Source of the DNA: Terebella lapidaria
Taxonomy: Eukaryota; Annelida; Polychaeta; Terebellida; Terebellidae
DNA: 64,000 nucleotides
Direction: 5' to 3'
NCBI GenBank assembly: GCA_949152475.1
Contig: OX424568.1
Coordinates: forward strand, 8,779,667 to 8,843,666
Shown: positions 42,839 to 55,048 of the stretch, piece after piece
How the letters are laid out: every line of letters begins with the position of its first letter
Numbering within the stretch: position 1 is the first letter of the stretch
Translations under genes and position numbers: made by a program
Notes under the pieces: generated by a model
What the model saw: the letters and a program-made list of their open reading frames with translations, nothing else
Database searches by the model: none
What the model was told of the DNA's origin: nothing

Positions 42839-44157
42839 TTAGCCCAAGGGCTAAGCTAGGTTACCGGACAATTTTAGTTGAAACACGACAGGTGAGATAT
42901 GACGTTCAGATTAACCAATTAAGGTCATCTTCGTGAACTTCAATGTCATCATTAAGTGAGCAGCATATAACCTTGTATTCATGTATGTTCAAAATACAAA
43001 TACAAGGTCCATCTAAAAGACTTTTGTCTATAGACGAAATTTACACATTTCTTGTTGGACGTGACACTGAGATATAGCACTCAATGTCATCTGAGGTCAT
43101 GTTCAAGGTCACCACACAAATCGCCATATATGACTTCCCATTTGAAAGTGCCAATTTCTAAGCTCTATCTATAAGCGTTCTAGGAGTACTGTTCTGGCAG
43201 CTCCCATTATGAAGGCAAAAAGTGCCGAAAATTTTCTAAGTCCAAAATTTTTTCCAAAGGGTGAAATTATTTTTTACCTAGAAATGACCTAGAATGGATA
43301 GTAATGCGATTTGGGGCAAAAAAAATTTTTTTCGCTGACCCCTCAAAAATTCAAAATGGCCGCCACGCGGAGACCAGCAATTCAAGGGCAACAAAACATC
43401 ATAGAGGTAAATAAGGGGAATCTTTTAAAACAAAAATCTCAAAACTGATCAGACAGTTTTCGAGAAAAGACAGACAAGGTGCAAATCTGGGCATTTTTCG
43501 ACCCAAAAATGGCTGTTTTGACCTTTCAAGGTCATCCAAGGTCAAATTCAAGGTCACCACACAAGTCGCCATAGATGACTTCCCATTTGAAAGTGCCAAT
43601 TTCTAAGCTCTATCTTCAGGCGTTCTATGAGTACAGTCCTGGCAGCTCCCATAATGAAGGAAAAAAGTGCCGAAAATTTTCTAAGTGCAAATTTTTTTTC
43701 AAAGGGTGAAAAAATTTTTTTGTCTAGAAATGGCCCAAAATGTATAGTAATGCGATTTTTTCGTCGACCCGTCGAAAATTAAAAATGGCCGCCATACGCA
43801 GACCGGCGATTCAAGGGCAACCAAACTTATACACATCACAGAGGTACATAACTAGAATCTTTTGAAACAAAAATTTCAAATCTGATCAGACAGTTTTTGA
43901 GAAAATGACCGCCAAAGTTCAAAATTGACCGTTTTTCGACGAAAACGGCCGCCATTTTTTAAAAAATTAAAAAATAAAAAAAATAAAAAATACCTCCTTT
44001 TCAAATTATTTTAAGGTATCTTTTCCCAAATTTTCAGAAAGATTGGACCGTACACTTTAAAGATAAAAATGTGGACGGACGACGACGACGACGGACGGAC
44101 GGACGCCGGACGCAACGCCACGGCAATAGGTTATCGGACCATAGGTCCGGTAACCTA
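42839..44157 (-). mobile_element. Helentron-like element, family I variant B, reverse orientation
   Basis: Right terminus at 42839 (TTAGCCCAAGGGCTAA, then AGGTTACCGGAC) and left palindrome at 44127-44156 (GGTTATCGGACC/GGTCCGGTAACC) next to (ACGG)n. Inside, a 445-base block is duplicated in tandem (about 43056-43500 and 43501-43945; landmark TTTGAAAGTGCCAATTTCTA). Confidence 0.78.
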
Positions 44158-44809
44158 AAAACTAGTCCCTACAGGTTGGACAGATCTAGAGATCTAAAGT
44201 TGGACAGATCTAAAGTTCAACACCCAATTTTTAATTGGTTTTGACCATAGTATTAATTGTATCCCCCGAACAAAGTTCGGCGGATACTATGGATTTGGCT
44301 TCGTCGTCCGCGTCCGCGTCCGTGTCCGCGTCCGCGTCCGCAGAGATTTTCTTGTGAACGCACTACAGGCCGCAATTCTCACCCGATCACCATTATTTTT
44401 TGCAGGCACATATATAATGGTAAGATCCCGACTCCAATCGATTTTGGTTGCCGTGGCAACTGAATTGGTCGTTTGGGGACACATTTTGCATTGAAAACAG
44501 CCTGTTTAAGACACATGGCTTGTGAACGCGCTACAGGCCGCAATTCTCACCTGATCACCATTATTTTTTTGCAGGCTCATATATTATGGTAAGATCCCGA
44601 CACCAATCGATTTTGGTTGCCGTGGCAACTGAATTGGTCGTTTGGGGACACATTTTGCATTGAAAACAGCCTGTTTGAGACACATGGCTTGTGAACGCTC
44701 TACAGATGGCAATTTTTGACGAATCTCGATAATATTTGGAAGTGTTGTTGGGAAGGGCTGTCACACGAAACCAATCGTTTTTTAGAATGATCATGTAAAT
44801 ATTAATATG

Positions 44810-45835
44810 TTAACAGCCTAACTTATTACAGAATTTTGAAATATCCATTTTGACATGTACGATCATTCCAATAGCCTGTACAATGGAAGGTAATGACACT
44901 GGTTTCTTGTTCAGAATGGAGAACTGAAGTTTTCAGTGAAAACATTACAATATTACTGAATAAGTTAACATTAGTTTTACTAGTTAAGTCTATTATTGTC
45001 CACAATAAAAATAGTTAAGACGAGAAACGTTTATTATTAAGCTCAACAAGGTAAAGGTTTTGTCCAGTACAGATTTCATGGGTGTAACTGAATAAGTTAA
45101 CATTATTTTTAATAGTTAAATCTATTATTGACCACAATAAACATAGTTAAGACAAGAAATATTTATTATTAACCTCAACAAGGTAAATGTTTTGTCCAGT
45201 ACAAATTTCATTGGTGTAACCGAATAAGTCAACATTATTTTCACCAGTTAAGTCTATTATTGACCACAATAAAAATAGTTAAGTCTATTATTGACCACAA
45301 TAAAAATAGTTAAGATGAGAAATATTTATTATTAAGCTCAACAAGGTGAAAGTATGTCCAGTACAGATTTCATGGGTGTACTGAATAAGTTAACATTATT
45401 TTTACTAGTTTAGTCTATTATTGACCACAATAAAAATAGTTAAGACAAGAAATATTTATTATTGGGCTCAACAAGGTAAAGATTCTGTACAGTAGACATT
45501 TTATGTCTGTAACCAAATAAGTTAACATTTTTTTTGCTAGTTAAGTCTATTATTGACCTCAATAAAAATAGTTAGGTGAGAAACAATAATTATTGAGTTC
45601 AACAAGGTTAAGATTTTGTCCGGTAGAAATTTCTGGGTGTAACCGAATAAGTTAACTTTATTTTTATATGTTAAGTCTATTATTGACCACAATGAAAATA
45701 GTTAAGACAAGAAATATTTATTATTGGGCTCAACAAGGTGAAGGCTTTGTCCAGTAGAGATTTTATGGCTGTGATCAAATAAGTTAACATTTTTTTTTGC
45801 TAGTTAAGTCTATTATTGATCACAATAGCTTTTTA
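44810..45835 (+). repeat. 132-base satellite array, about 7 copies
   Basis: The landmark GTTAAGTCTATTATTG recurs at 44983, 45115, 45247, about 45409, 45539, 45670 and 45802. Units share GAATAAGTTAACATT and CTCAACAAGGTAAAG. One unit near 45278 carries a 32-base internal duplication. Confidence 0.8.
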
Positions 45836-46770
45836 TGAAAACATTGATCAACTTTTACTTTGAATTTCAACTTGAGACCATGTTTGGCACAAATTATGAG
45901 TTAAAATATAACTTATGGTGAAAAATTCGATCTGGCTCCAATTTCGTCATCTTGAAATGCAGTTTTGGTCAACTTTACTTTGAATTTCAACTTGAAAGCA
46001 TGATTGGCACATATTATAAGTCGAAATATAACTTATGGTGAAAAGTTTGATCTGGCTCCATTTTCGTTATCTTGAAATGCAGTTCTGGTCAATTTTTAGT
46101 TTGAATTTCAACTTGAAACCAAGTTTGGCACATATTATGAGTTAAAATATAACTTATGATGAAAAGTTCGATCTGGCTCCAATTTCTTCATCTTGAAATG
46201 CAGTTTTGGTAAACTTTTAGCTTGAATTTCAACTTGAAACCAAGTTTAGCACATATTATGAGTTAAAATATAACTTATGACGAAAAGTTTGATCTGGCTC
46301 CAATTTCGTCATCTTGAAATGCAGTTTTGGTCAACTTTTACATTGAATTTCAACTTAATACCAAGTTTGGCACATATTATGAGTTAAAATATAACTCATG
46401 GCGAAAAGTTTGATCTGGCTCCAATTTCGTCATCATGAAATGCAGTTTTGGTCAACTTTTAGTTTGAATTCCAACTTGAAATCAAGTTGGGCAGGTATTA
46501 TGAGTTAAAATATAACTCATGACGAAAAGTTTGATCTGGCTCCAATTTTGTCATCTCGAAATGCAGTTTTGATTAACTTTTACTTTGAATTTCAACTTGA
46601 AACCATGTTTGGCACATGTATACATGTATTATGAGTCGAAATATAACTTATGTTGAGAAGTTCAATCTGGCTCCAATTTCGTCATCTTGAAATGCATTTT
46701 TGGTCAAATTTTACTTTGAATTTCAACTTGGAACCAAGTTTGTAAAATATTCAGAGTTGAAATATAAATA
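45836..46770 (+). repeat. 121-base satellite array, about 7-8 copies
   Basis: The landmark CTTGAAATGCAGTTTTGGTC recurs at 45951, 46071, 46192 and 46313 and onward. Units share TTTGAATTTCAACTTGAAAC and GATCTGGCTCCAATTTCGTC. It directly follows the unrelated 132-base array. Confidence 0.82.
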
Positions 46771-47064
46771 GGTGAAAAGATTGATCTATCTGTATTTTCG
46801 TTATTTTATCAAACATGTCGAATGGAAATAAAGAGATTTCAGTGGTGATTTTGAATTCGACCTTCAATAACCTCGGAATATCAGTGCAGCAATTTTGGTG
46901 GGGAAAAGAAAACAGTTGTGACTTGAGATTTAACATTTCTCTGGTAATCTTTTTCAGCCCTTGCTCTAGTTTTTCACACTTGACAGTGATATATTTGGGG
47001 CAACAGAGATGATAGGGCTACGGGGGATACACCCAAGCGGTCGTAGGCGACCGGAAGCGTCTAG

Positions 47065-47555
47065 TTTTGATCGTCAGTTCAAATTGAAATTGTATATCTT
47101 TACTTGACATAAAACCATAGTTTATCTTCAAAACTGAAGGAAAATTGCAATCTACTCCAATGTTAAGTGTCAGCCGCAAAAAGATCACGTGAATTCGAGC
47201 AAATTCAGGGATTTCATGATGTTTGTTTGAGCCCATGAGCAATGTACAAATTGTGAGTTTTTTATGATAGAAGACTACTAGTGTATTCTGATCAACAATC
47301 TTTTTGCCAAAACACTGTACAATTCAAACATCCATTATCTTGCCAAATTGTGTTCAGACTAGCAAAATTCATGTTTGAGGTGGAAGTTAACATAGTAGAT
47401 TATTGACCTTTGTTTCTTTCAGTTTTGAAGATAAAATGTGGTGGAAATAATGCAGTTCTATGCCAAATGGAAAGGGATCATAATTGAACCCAAAAAAAAT
47501 TATGGACAAAAATCATTCGAAGTTATGTGTTGAAGTTGACGTCAGTACTTCAAAC
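47065..47555. other. No gene seen
   Basis: AT-rich flank of the family II element; no motif or repeat structure recognised. Confidence 0.35.
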
Positions 47556-47559
47556 TATG

Positions 47560-48150
47560 TAATATGTTCAAAAACGACTTGGAGAAGCCAACTGCTCGTT
47601 GTATTGCATTGTTCGTACCAATGCGAGTACAACAGTCATCAATGATGACAATCATACTGATGTGCATGGTCTCAGTGCCATGTCTGCGTCTGAATATAAC
47701 GATGGGCTTTTGGTTGGTCTTGGCAGCTTTTCGTTGGTGAATACTAATTTGAACTGATTGTCGAGGCAGTGGCTTTGTCTGAGGTTATGTTTTGACCGTT
47801 TACATTCAGGGTCGGTGTGTTGATATTTTCTTGTTTGCTTGACTTTATGAATGACAAGAAACGTTTAGGTTCAGTTTGTAGGCTGTTGCTGATAACTTTG
47901 TTCACGTAGTTGTATAATTTTGCTAAGTGTTTGTAAACTTCGGTTCTAAGTTTTCTGAATTTTTCCCAGTGGGAATTTTTTGTTTGGCTCTTGTCCATCT
48001 TGTCTTTTGCGTTTGAGTCGGATACTGCTATTTTTGACCCTCGGGAGATGTGGTTTTCATTTGGTAATGCGACTGGGTATGTTGCTGGTGATACTAAAAC
48101 ATCCGAGGAGCAGAGGTACTGAAATCGAGGGTTACGGCAATCACGTCAAT
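47560..48150 (-). mobile_element. LINE fragment, endonuclease-RT linker
   Basis: The minus-strand frame 47998-47744 reads WEKFRKLRTEVYKHLAKLYN and later KRFLSFIKSSKQEN, the usual linker before a LINE RT. Decayed sequence on both sides continues the match weakly. RT itself is absent. Confidence 0.55.
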
Positions 48151-48499
48151 GTGTGTAAACTTTCACAATGTTTAAACATCGGTGAATTATCATCTTATTG
48201 CAGCATGTCCTTGAAATTTTATCAGAATACAGTAAAATTATATATCTTAAAGGAAACCGCTTAGCTATGCCACACTCATATACAAATGGAAAATATTCCG
48301 GGGTAGGGGCACCGTATGTGGATCTCTGCGTCACAATGCTACACGCGTAGGGTAGGGGTATGAGGGGGTACAGCCGAGAATACAGGCCTATCACTATAAT
48401 ATCGCAGGATGGGTGTATATCTTGACAACTACAACAAGGAGATCGGCCAAAATATAACTTCATTGAAGCCTTTGCAACGACGGGCACTGGAATGTTTAA

Positions 48500-49227
48500 T
48501 GAAGCACCAAAACACCATGGTCAATTTGCTTACATCTTATGGCAAGTCTGATTTATGAGGTCCTGCCATTAGTTGATTCTTCTGTTTTATGTATTGCTCT
48601 GGTTCGGTTCAATGCCATAATAGAACAGCAAGCAGAAAAGCTAGGGAAGATATGTAAAAAAAATTGGAGAAATCAAGAACAGTGACGCCGGAACACTCCG
48701 TCGGTATTCGATGTCGGTATTTGATAAGACATCCTGAAGAGTTTCTGACAGCGACGAGTTTGCTACGGGACTTGTCAAAGAGAGTCAATAAGCATTTCTT
48801 CATAATAGCTGATGAATGCCACTGTATACTTGAATGAGGCCCTGAATTTAGACCTCAATATCAAGATATATACAAGTTGCGAACAATACTCGGTGGATCG
48901 TTCTGTTGCACAACAGCAGCTAAAGTTCAAGAGGAAATCGTGACACAGCTGAGAATGAAGGATGCGGTTAAAATCATCCTGACACCTATCAGGGGAAATA
49001 CCTCCCCATCAGCTGTTCACAGAGAAGCGGCTGCTGGTGATGAGAGTAGCATTGAGCATACGTGCAACAAGAAGGACGATGTGGACGTGGTGGTCAGGCA
49101 GCCAAAGCCGTCCTGTATCTTGGCAGCAAATTTGACAGTGACTTATCATATAATCATGTCCTCGAGACGAACGGTTGTGATGTATGTGACCAGAAGACTT
49201 GATTTAATAAATAAAATTTTCAACTAG
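48500..49227 (+). pseudogene. RecQ-like helicase fragment
   Basis: Plus-strand pieces follow the order of a RecQ superfamily 2 helicase: YGKS (Walker A, near 48536), EVLPLVDSSV and LVRFNAIIEQQAEKL, IRHPEEFL, then FIIADECHCILEW (DExH box at about 48805-48830) with EFRPQYQDIYKLR after it. A 116-codon open frame (48877-49227) covers the last part and then loses similarity. Stops and shifts break the rest. AATAAA lies near 49208. It faces a DUF6589-like fragment on the other strand, so it may be part of a mobile element. Confidence 0.68.
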
Positions 49228-49239
49228 CATTCATGTAAC

Positions 49240-52140
49240 ATACACACTTGTCAACAATGCGCTGCATGACCAGATCAGCAGGAACATGAGAATCAATTTT
49301 ACCTTGTGTGTTGACAATGAGACTGTACATAGTTTCATCTGCCTCTCAGTCTGATAATGTACACAGCTGATGGAACAGTAACCTTAGCAGCTCCAAATTA
49401 TATTTGGCTTGCACATATTTCCCTCTGAACACGACCATCATATACTTGACCAAGAATCTCTGTCTGTCAGGAAGTTTACAAGAATCTTCTAGTTCTGTGA
49501 AGAGCAAGCCCAACTCCAGGAAATTTCCACCGTAGTTATATACATGATCATCTTGTACTTTCATCATCACTGGAGGGTAGAAGCCAGGAATAGACCTGGG
49601 GATGCCTCACACATTGAGGATTCCGTTTTAAGTGACGTCATTTCGCCAGATGTATGGTTGCCTAAGGAGACAACGCGAAGCGATATTGATCCACGTGCTG
49701 GTTTATTTTGCGCGTATGGAAGTCTGGTTTTGAGAAAAGCAAAAATTCCGATGGTATTTCCCGGGATTTGGAGTAGAGAAAGGTTTTGCTGAATGTATGC
49801 TATGTCGGCAATTGTGATCTGAAAACGAGCTAAATTGACAGGGGTCCTGTTCAACGTCATTTTATGAAAAATTGGTACTATCATGCTCTATAGTGACCTA
49901 GATTTTATTGAAGTACTATGATTATACTATCACACCCTGTCAACCGTTAAGCCCTAATTTTTTTTTGGAAAGGCAAATTTTTTTTTGGAAAGGCAAGAAA
50001 CGCACACCCGAAGTTGCCCAATTTAACATTGATTTAAATGCAGCCAATAATTGGTCATATCAACCCTGGAACTTGTTTGCATTGTACTGACCCATCATTG
50101 AACACAACATTCACTGGTCTGTTTACAAGCAAAACTCTTTGCTGCTCACCATACACTAACTTGTTCAAGTTATGTGATGCTAGAAAGTTTTTCATCACCT
50201 CTGAAAACCAAGCTTTTAAACCTGGTTCACCACAGTCAGTTACATTAGGTGGCACATTCTTTGTCGGTGGACTGTTTTCTGGACAAGATTTTCTGGACAT
50301 TTAAGCGAACCTGCTCTGCCTCCAATGTGCCACTGTCATCACTGTCTTTCTTGTACAACATTTGAGATATGACAGAAATTCATTTTCAAGTAAAACACTT
50401 CAAAAGTTATGGGTTCCAAACTATCAAGACGATAGTCACACTTTCAGCAAAAACCCTTTTCACTCCAGAAAAACTTTCTCGGGTCTTTTGATCACCTCCT
50501 GTGTGCTCGCAACTAAGTGGAATTTATACATCACTGTCTGCATACACTCTATCAACAAGCTTTTGATAATAGTCTAGAATATTTATGCATTCTGCATAAT
50601 CTGACTCATTGCATGGTAGACATTCGTTAGGTACAGTCTCAGATGTTTTCTGACAGATGTTCCGACATCGCACCAGTAATGTGTGTGGGCAAAAGCTTCT
50701 TCAGGAATGCAAAGTGAGGGAGATAAGTACTCGCTATTCTACCTATTTGGATTGCATAGTTGTTACACAATATTACTTCTGACAGAATGAGCTGAGAAGG
50801 AATCTGCTGACTTATCCAGAAACAAGGGCTTAGGCCGCACCAAATTGTGATGTTGGTCGATGGATTTTTCGACCAAAATTTCTGTAAGGAGGCGATTTTA
50901 TTATTTTTTTAAAATATAAATTTTCCATCAATGGATTTTATGACAAAAATTTCATGAGATTTAATTTTTTAAATAAATTTTTCAATATGAAAACATGCGG
51001 ATATACATTTCCAGTAGAGATGTTTTTAAAGAAATAAATTTTTGGACATGCGGAGATACATGTTCAGTAGTTTCACTTTTATCCTACACTTGTGTATCAT
51101 AGATATGTCACCTGCAAATAATGCTACACAGAGAATCACATCAAAGCAACCATTGGAATCTTAGTTGATTTATTGTAGAAAAAATCATGTATATCATTGA
51201 AATTACATATAAGAGCAGCTGTTGGATTTCACCCATCACACACTACCCGAATAATCATATACGAACATGTATTTATATTGCAGGTATTAAGCTATATACC
51301 ATATAGTGATACCATATTTAAGCGTATCATGAATGAGTCAATTCCATAGAATGAAGGATTAAAGGCTCATAAGAGATACATTATTCGCCTCGCCAGCCAC
51401 AGATATTATGATTTTACTCAAATTATTGATGGAAAATGAGAGGACCATCCGGGAACCATCTTTGAGAACCATCCGGTTCAGTGTTCATGTGCTAATTAGC
51501 GTGGACTTGAGCGAATTTGTGAGCGTCTAATGCGAAGTTCGAGTCTCATTCAAATCATAAGGCTCTCAACGTAACTTGTTATCTGTCATCCAAGAACTGG
51601 TATCTATTGTGCGTCTGTCCTTTTTGCCACACATTCTACATAGCAATCACACAATAGTATTACATGTTAGCTATTGACCATCTTCTGCATTTCTTGCACA
51701 GTGCACAGTTTGTACAGTGGTTTTCTCTCAAGGCAATCGTTCGTTGTATAAAAATCCGGCCGCTATATAAAAAAAAAGATTGGTTCGAAAAATAGTAGCG
51801 GCGATTTTTTTATAGAAAGTGAAAATCACTTTTGAAAATGCGGCGATGCCATCGACCAACATTACAACTTGGTGTGGCCTTATCAAACAGTGCCAGTGTC
51901 CCGAACCAGTGCTCCATGTGTACACGCTTCTCTTTACGCTCATGCTTGACACCAATCACAACATCTACGTTGTCGCCAACAAGTCGAAGTCTGTGAACTT
52001 GCATGATGTTGTCTATCAGCTGACTGTTGAAGTGTCCACGAAATTGCTGGACCAGGTATAGGATACCAGAGTGGTTCAACGTTATCCCTAGTGGTCGAAG
52101 GTTGTCATTAACCTGGAGAGAGAAGAAGCGGGTTATGTTG
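49240..52140 (-). mobile_element. DUF6589-like transposon protein, dispersed fragments
   Basis: Minus-strand pieces in order: 52079-51810 with RLVGDNVDVVIG and HMEHWFGTLALFDKAT; an unassigned open frame 50300-50055; then 49570-49240 with DDHVYNYGGNFLELGLLF, KYNLELLRLLFHQL, VNTQGKIDSHVPADLVMQR. The first and last match the two conserved parts of DUF6589-type proteins, which are found with eukaryotic DNA transposons. Between them is AT-rich filler. The call rests on motif memory; the link to the RecQ fragment is inference. Confidence 0.5.
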
Positions 52141-52670
52141 AGAAAAATTTGTTATACATTTCAGTTCACTTTGGGTAGTCTGATAAAAGGCTAACTTAAA
52201 AGACTTACATGTTGGTATTTAAGAGTATTGATTTTGTTTACAAGGCTACTAAAAAGTGCTGCATTTGTACTCTGGTTACCAAGAACCATGAACATTAGTA
52301 CTTTTGCATTTATATTGCTGGCATGAAAACAATACCAACCACATTGCTTACACCTTACAGGGTTACTCTCTCAGTCCCAACTTTATTGACAGCATTGCAT
52401 CATTTCCAGGGATGAAACAACATGGACAGTATTTGACCTTAAATACAGGAACCTTCAATAAAAAATAGAGCCGTAGGGCTCTGCGCTTACCGGACCCAAG
52501 ATATATGTTTCAGTTATATGTAAGCTGGAAGCAATGTCATGAAGTCATGAGAATAATTGCACATCTTTCACGCCTGAAACTTGCTCTACGTAAGTCGATC
52601 GTGTTAGAGCCTAATATACAATGATATGAAACTAGAATGGCACTGACTAGTACTGTCAAAAATATTCTTT
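52141..52670. other. No gene seen
   Basis: AT-rich sequence without recognisable motifs. Confidence 0.35.
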
Positions 52671-52789
52671 GCTTTTGTATCGGTTTCAGTTTATTGACGT
52701 CAAAGGTCAAATTTAAGCTCACAAGAATATTCGGCATATATAGTTTCCTATATGTCCTCAATCGATGCCTAAGCCTTAAAGTCGATAAT

Positions 52790-53153
52790 ATTATTATTAT
52801 TAATACACCGGGTTTTATTGAGCGCAGTTTCCAACATTTGTTCAGTGCGCTTTACAGAATAAAACAGACATGAACGAATACATACTCAAAACATGTATAC
52901 AGGGTATAGATAAAAATATAAATATGCCAGTAAAACCTAATTTTTTAAGATTTAAGGTGAAAAATTAGCAATAATATCTGGTGAATAGAACTGTTTTAAA
53001 ACGTCTCTTGAATGCGGGAAGTGTGTCCTGACTTTTTGCACAATCCGGAAGTTCATTCCTAAGAATGGGGCCGATGACGTGGAAGGCATGCCGAGCAACG
53101 GAGCGTTTGTGAGCGGGTTGGACGAGACGATGTACGTCTGAGGATGAGCACAA
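52790..53153 (-). mobile_element. LINE 3' fragment with target-site duplication
   Basis: The minus strand encodes the C-terminus ARHAFHVIGPILRNELPDCA, then FKRRFKTVLFTRYY. The 3' tail is (ATT)n. GATAAT flanks it at 52784-52789 and 53154-53159, and the empty site matches the family I unit, so this is a clean 5'-truncated insertion. Confidence 0.82.
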
Positions 53154-53310
53154 GATAATAAGCAAGATATTAGCGATTTTGTGCTCTGACCATCAAAACG
53201 AGGTCAAGTGTCAGGTTCAAGGTCATCGGCATACATCATTTCCTATCATACATCATTTCCTATATATCGTTTCCTATATTCGACATACATCATTTCCTCA
53301 TTTCATCATT

Positions 53311-53751
53311 AAAATATTGTGTTTTACGTTTGTTATTGGAATCTTAAAAATTTGGCTGTATTGGTGGTAATAGATTGATTCTTACATTCATACCACTGAG
53401 CCGGTGTCACTGCTGGTGGACGTTAAGTCTGTCCCCGAGGATACCATCAACTCAGTAGCCTTTTGGCTTGTGATTAGGTACTTATGTACTTGTCATATAT
53501 CTATTCCATGGGTTTTTTCGGATTTCTAAATTATGTTCATAGGTTGTTGGGCAGCTGTATACTAATTCCATCAGGTGTATAGTAGAAACAACTACACTTA
53601 CCACACTGTCTGCCCCTGATGACGCCAGTGTGTCTTTTGGTAAAGTATTTGGTCGGGCTTTGTTTCTATTGCAAAATATTGTGTTTTACGTTTGTTATTG
53701 GAATCATAAAAATTTGGCTGTAATGGTGGTAATAGATTGATTCTTACATTC
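53311..53751. mobile_element. Small element with 79-base terminal direct repeats
   Basis: 53311-53389 and 53673-53751 are about 96 percent alike (GTGTTTTACGTTTGTTATTG, GGTGGTAATAGATTGATTC) around 283 unique bases. It sits in the family I array. A partial inverse copy lies at 36932-37200. It could be a small LTR-like element or a partial tandem copy of a SINE. Confidence 0.6.
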
Positions 53752-54200
53752 CTATATGTTCACAATTGATTCCTAAGCTGTAAAGTCGATAATAAGCGAG
53801 ACATTAGCCTTTTTGTCCTGTGACCTTGAAAATGAGGTCAAAGGTCAAATTCAAGGTCACGATAATATTCAGAATATATCGTTTCCTATATGCTGACAAT
53901 TGATTCCTAAGCTGTAAAGTCGATAATAAGCGAGATATTAGCCATTTTGTGCTGTGACCTTGTAAGTTAGGTCGAAGGTCGAATTCAAGGTCACGTGAAT
54001 AATCGGCATATATAATTTCCTATATGTACACAATTGATTCCTAATGTCTATTCCTAATATTAAGTGAGATTTTAGGAGAAATTTGTCCCCATTATAAAGC
54101 ATAGGCTAATTTAACATGAGAAAGTCCTATCTGGGATCGGTCGAAAAAATCAAACTGGCTGCCACACGCAAACCGGCGATTCAGGGGCAAAAGTCCATGT

Positions 54201-55040
54201 ATGATTAGAGAGATACCAGTGCTCTTTTCATCCAGTGACACATATCTTGTATCTTATATTTTATTCTATAATACAGGTAACTCTATTAATCTTTGACATA
54301 AATGATGTACTAGGATGTTGTGAATGAATGTTCAATGCCTGATGGTCATGTAAGCTACAAAAAACATTGGAGTGGAGACACCTAACGAATAATTAACTGG
54401 ATTATGCACGGTCATGATTTCGATAATGGTCATAACGTGATCAATCCAGGGATGAGACAGAGCCAAAAAATACCTGATTTCCAATGTATTCCTCTAAATA
54501 TTACCATTTTCTTCTGCATTTGATCTGAAATGAATGAACATGGAATTCAGATTTGTTTTCGTTCATGTTCTCTTATCCCTGGACCAAATACATACCACAG
54601 TTTATTTTAATACATTTATCAGTAACAGATGTGATCAAAACTATTGATGCCTTGTAGGCTGGTACACACATTTTGTGACAAATATACCTACAAGTTTATA
54701 AGCATAACTACATATAGCAATTACATAACCATTCATATTCAATCAACTGTTATACACATATCAACTTGCATGCAATGAATATATGTAAAAAACAATTCAC
54801 ACATGTTATAATGTCATCTTATGCAGGGAAATTTGTCCAATCCTATCAGGAGATTTGTGCAATCAGATACATATCCAGAGCATTACATCTAATTCACTTT
54901 TAATGTCAATTGGAATCAAGGGTACAGCAAATACATTATACTACAATATGAAGTCAACAAAATATTCCACTGTTCTTCACACAATGCCATTTGCAAAATC
55001 ATTCATTGATTCACATATTATTATTTACAAAAAGTCCATA
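54201..55040. other. No gene seen
   Basis: AT-rich flank on the 3' side of the second THAP transposon; its terminal repeat was not identified. Confidence 0.35.
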
Positions 55041-55048
55041 TTGTTCAA

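Larger units (their letters stand above)
44259..47064 (+). mobile_element. Helentron-like element, family II, complete, with satellite arrays
   Basis: The left palindrome 44259-44287 has arms GTATCCCCCGAAC and GTTCGGCGGATAC around AAA. It is followed by TATGGATTTGGCTTCGTCGT and a (CCGCGT)n run. Next come three units of about 170 bases (44352, 44519, 44690), an array of 132-base units and an array of 121-base units. The right end has CGGGGGATAC (inverse of the left arm, 47021-47030), hairpin CGGTCG/CGACCG (47038-47053) and CTAG at 47061-47064 before TTTT. No protein. The layout matches family I, which suggests a common, Helentron-type replication system. Confidence 0.75.
52675..54200 (-). repeat. 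Reverse family I array, split by two insertions
   Basis: Family I units in reverse orientation lie at 52675-52789, 53154-53300 and 53752-54200. The last includes a perfect DR1 AGGTCAAAGGTCA at 53835-53847 and two clean unit copies. A LINE tail and a direct-repeat element interrupt it. Termini are lost. Confidence 0.7.
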
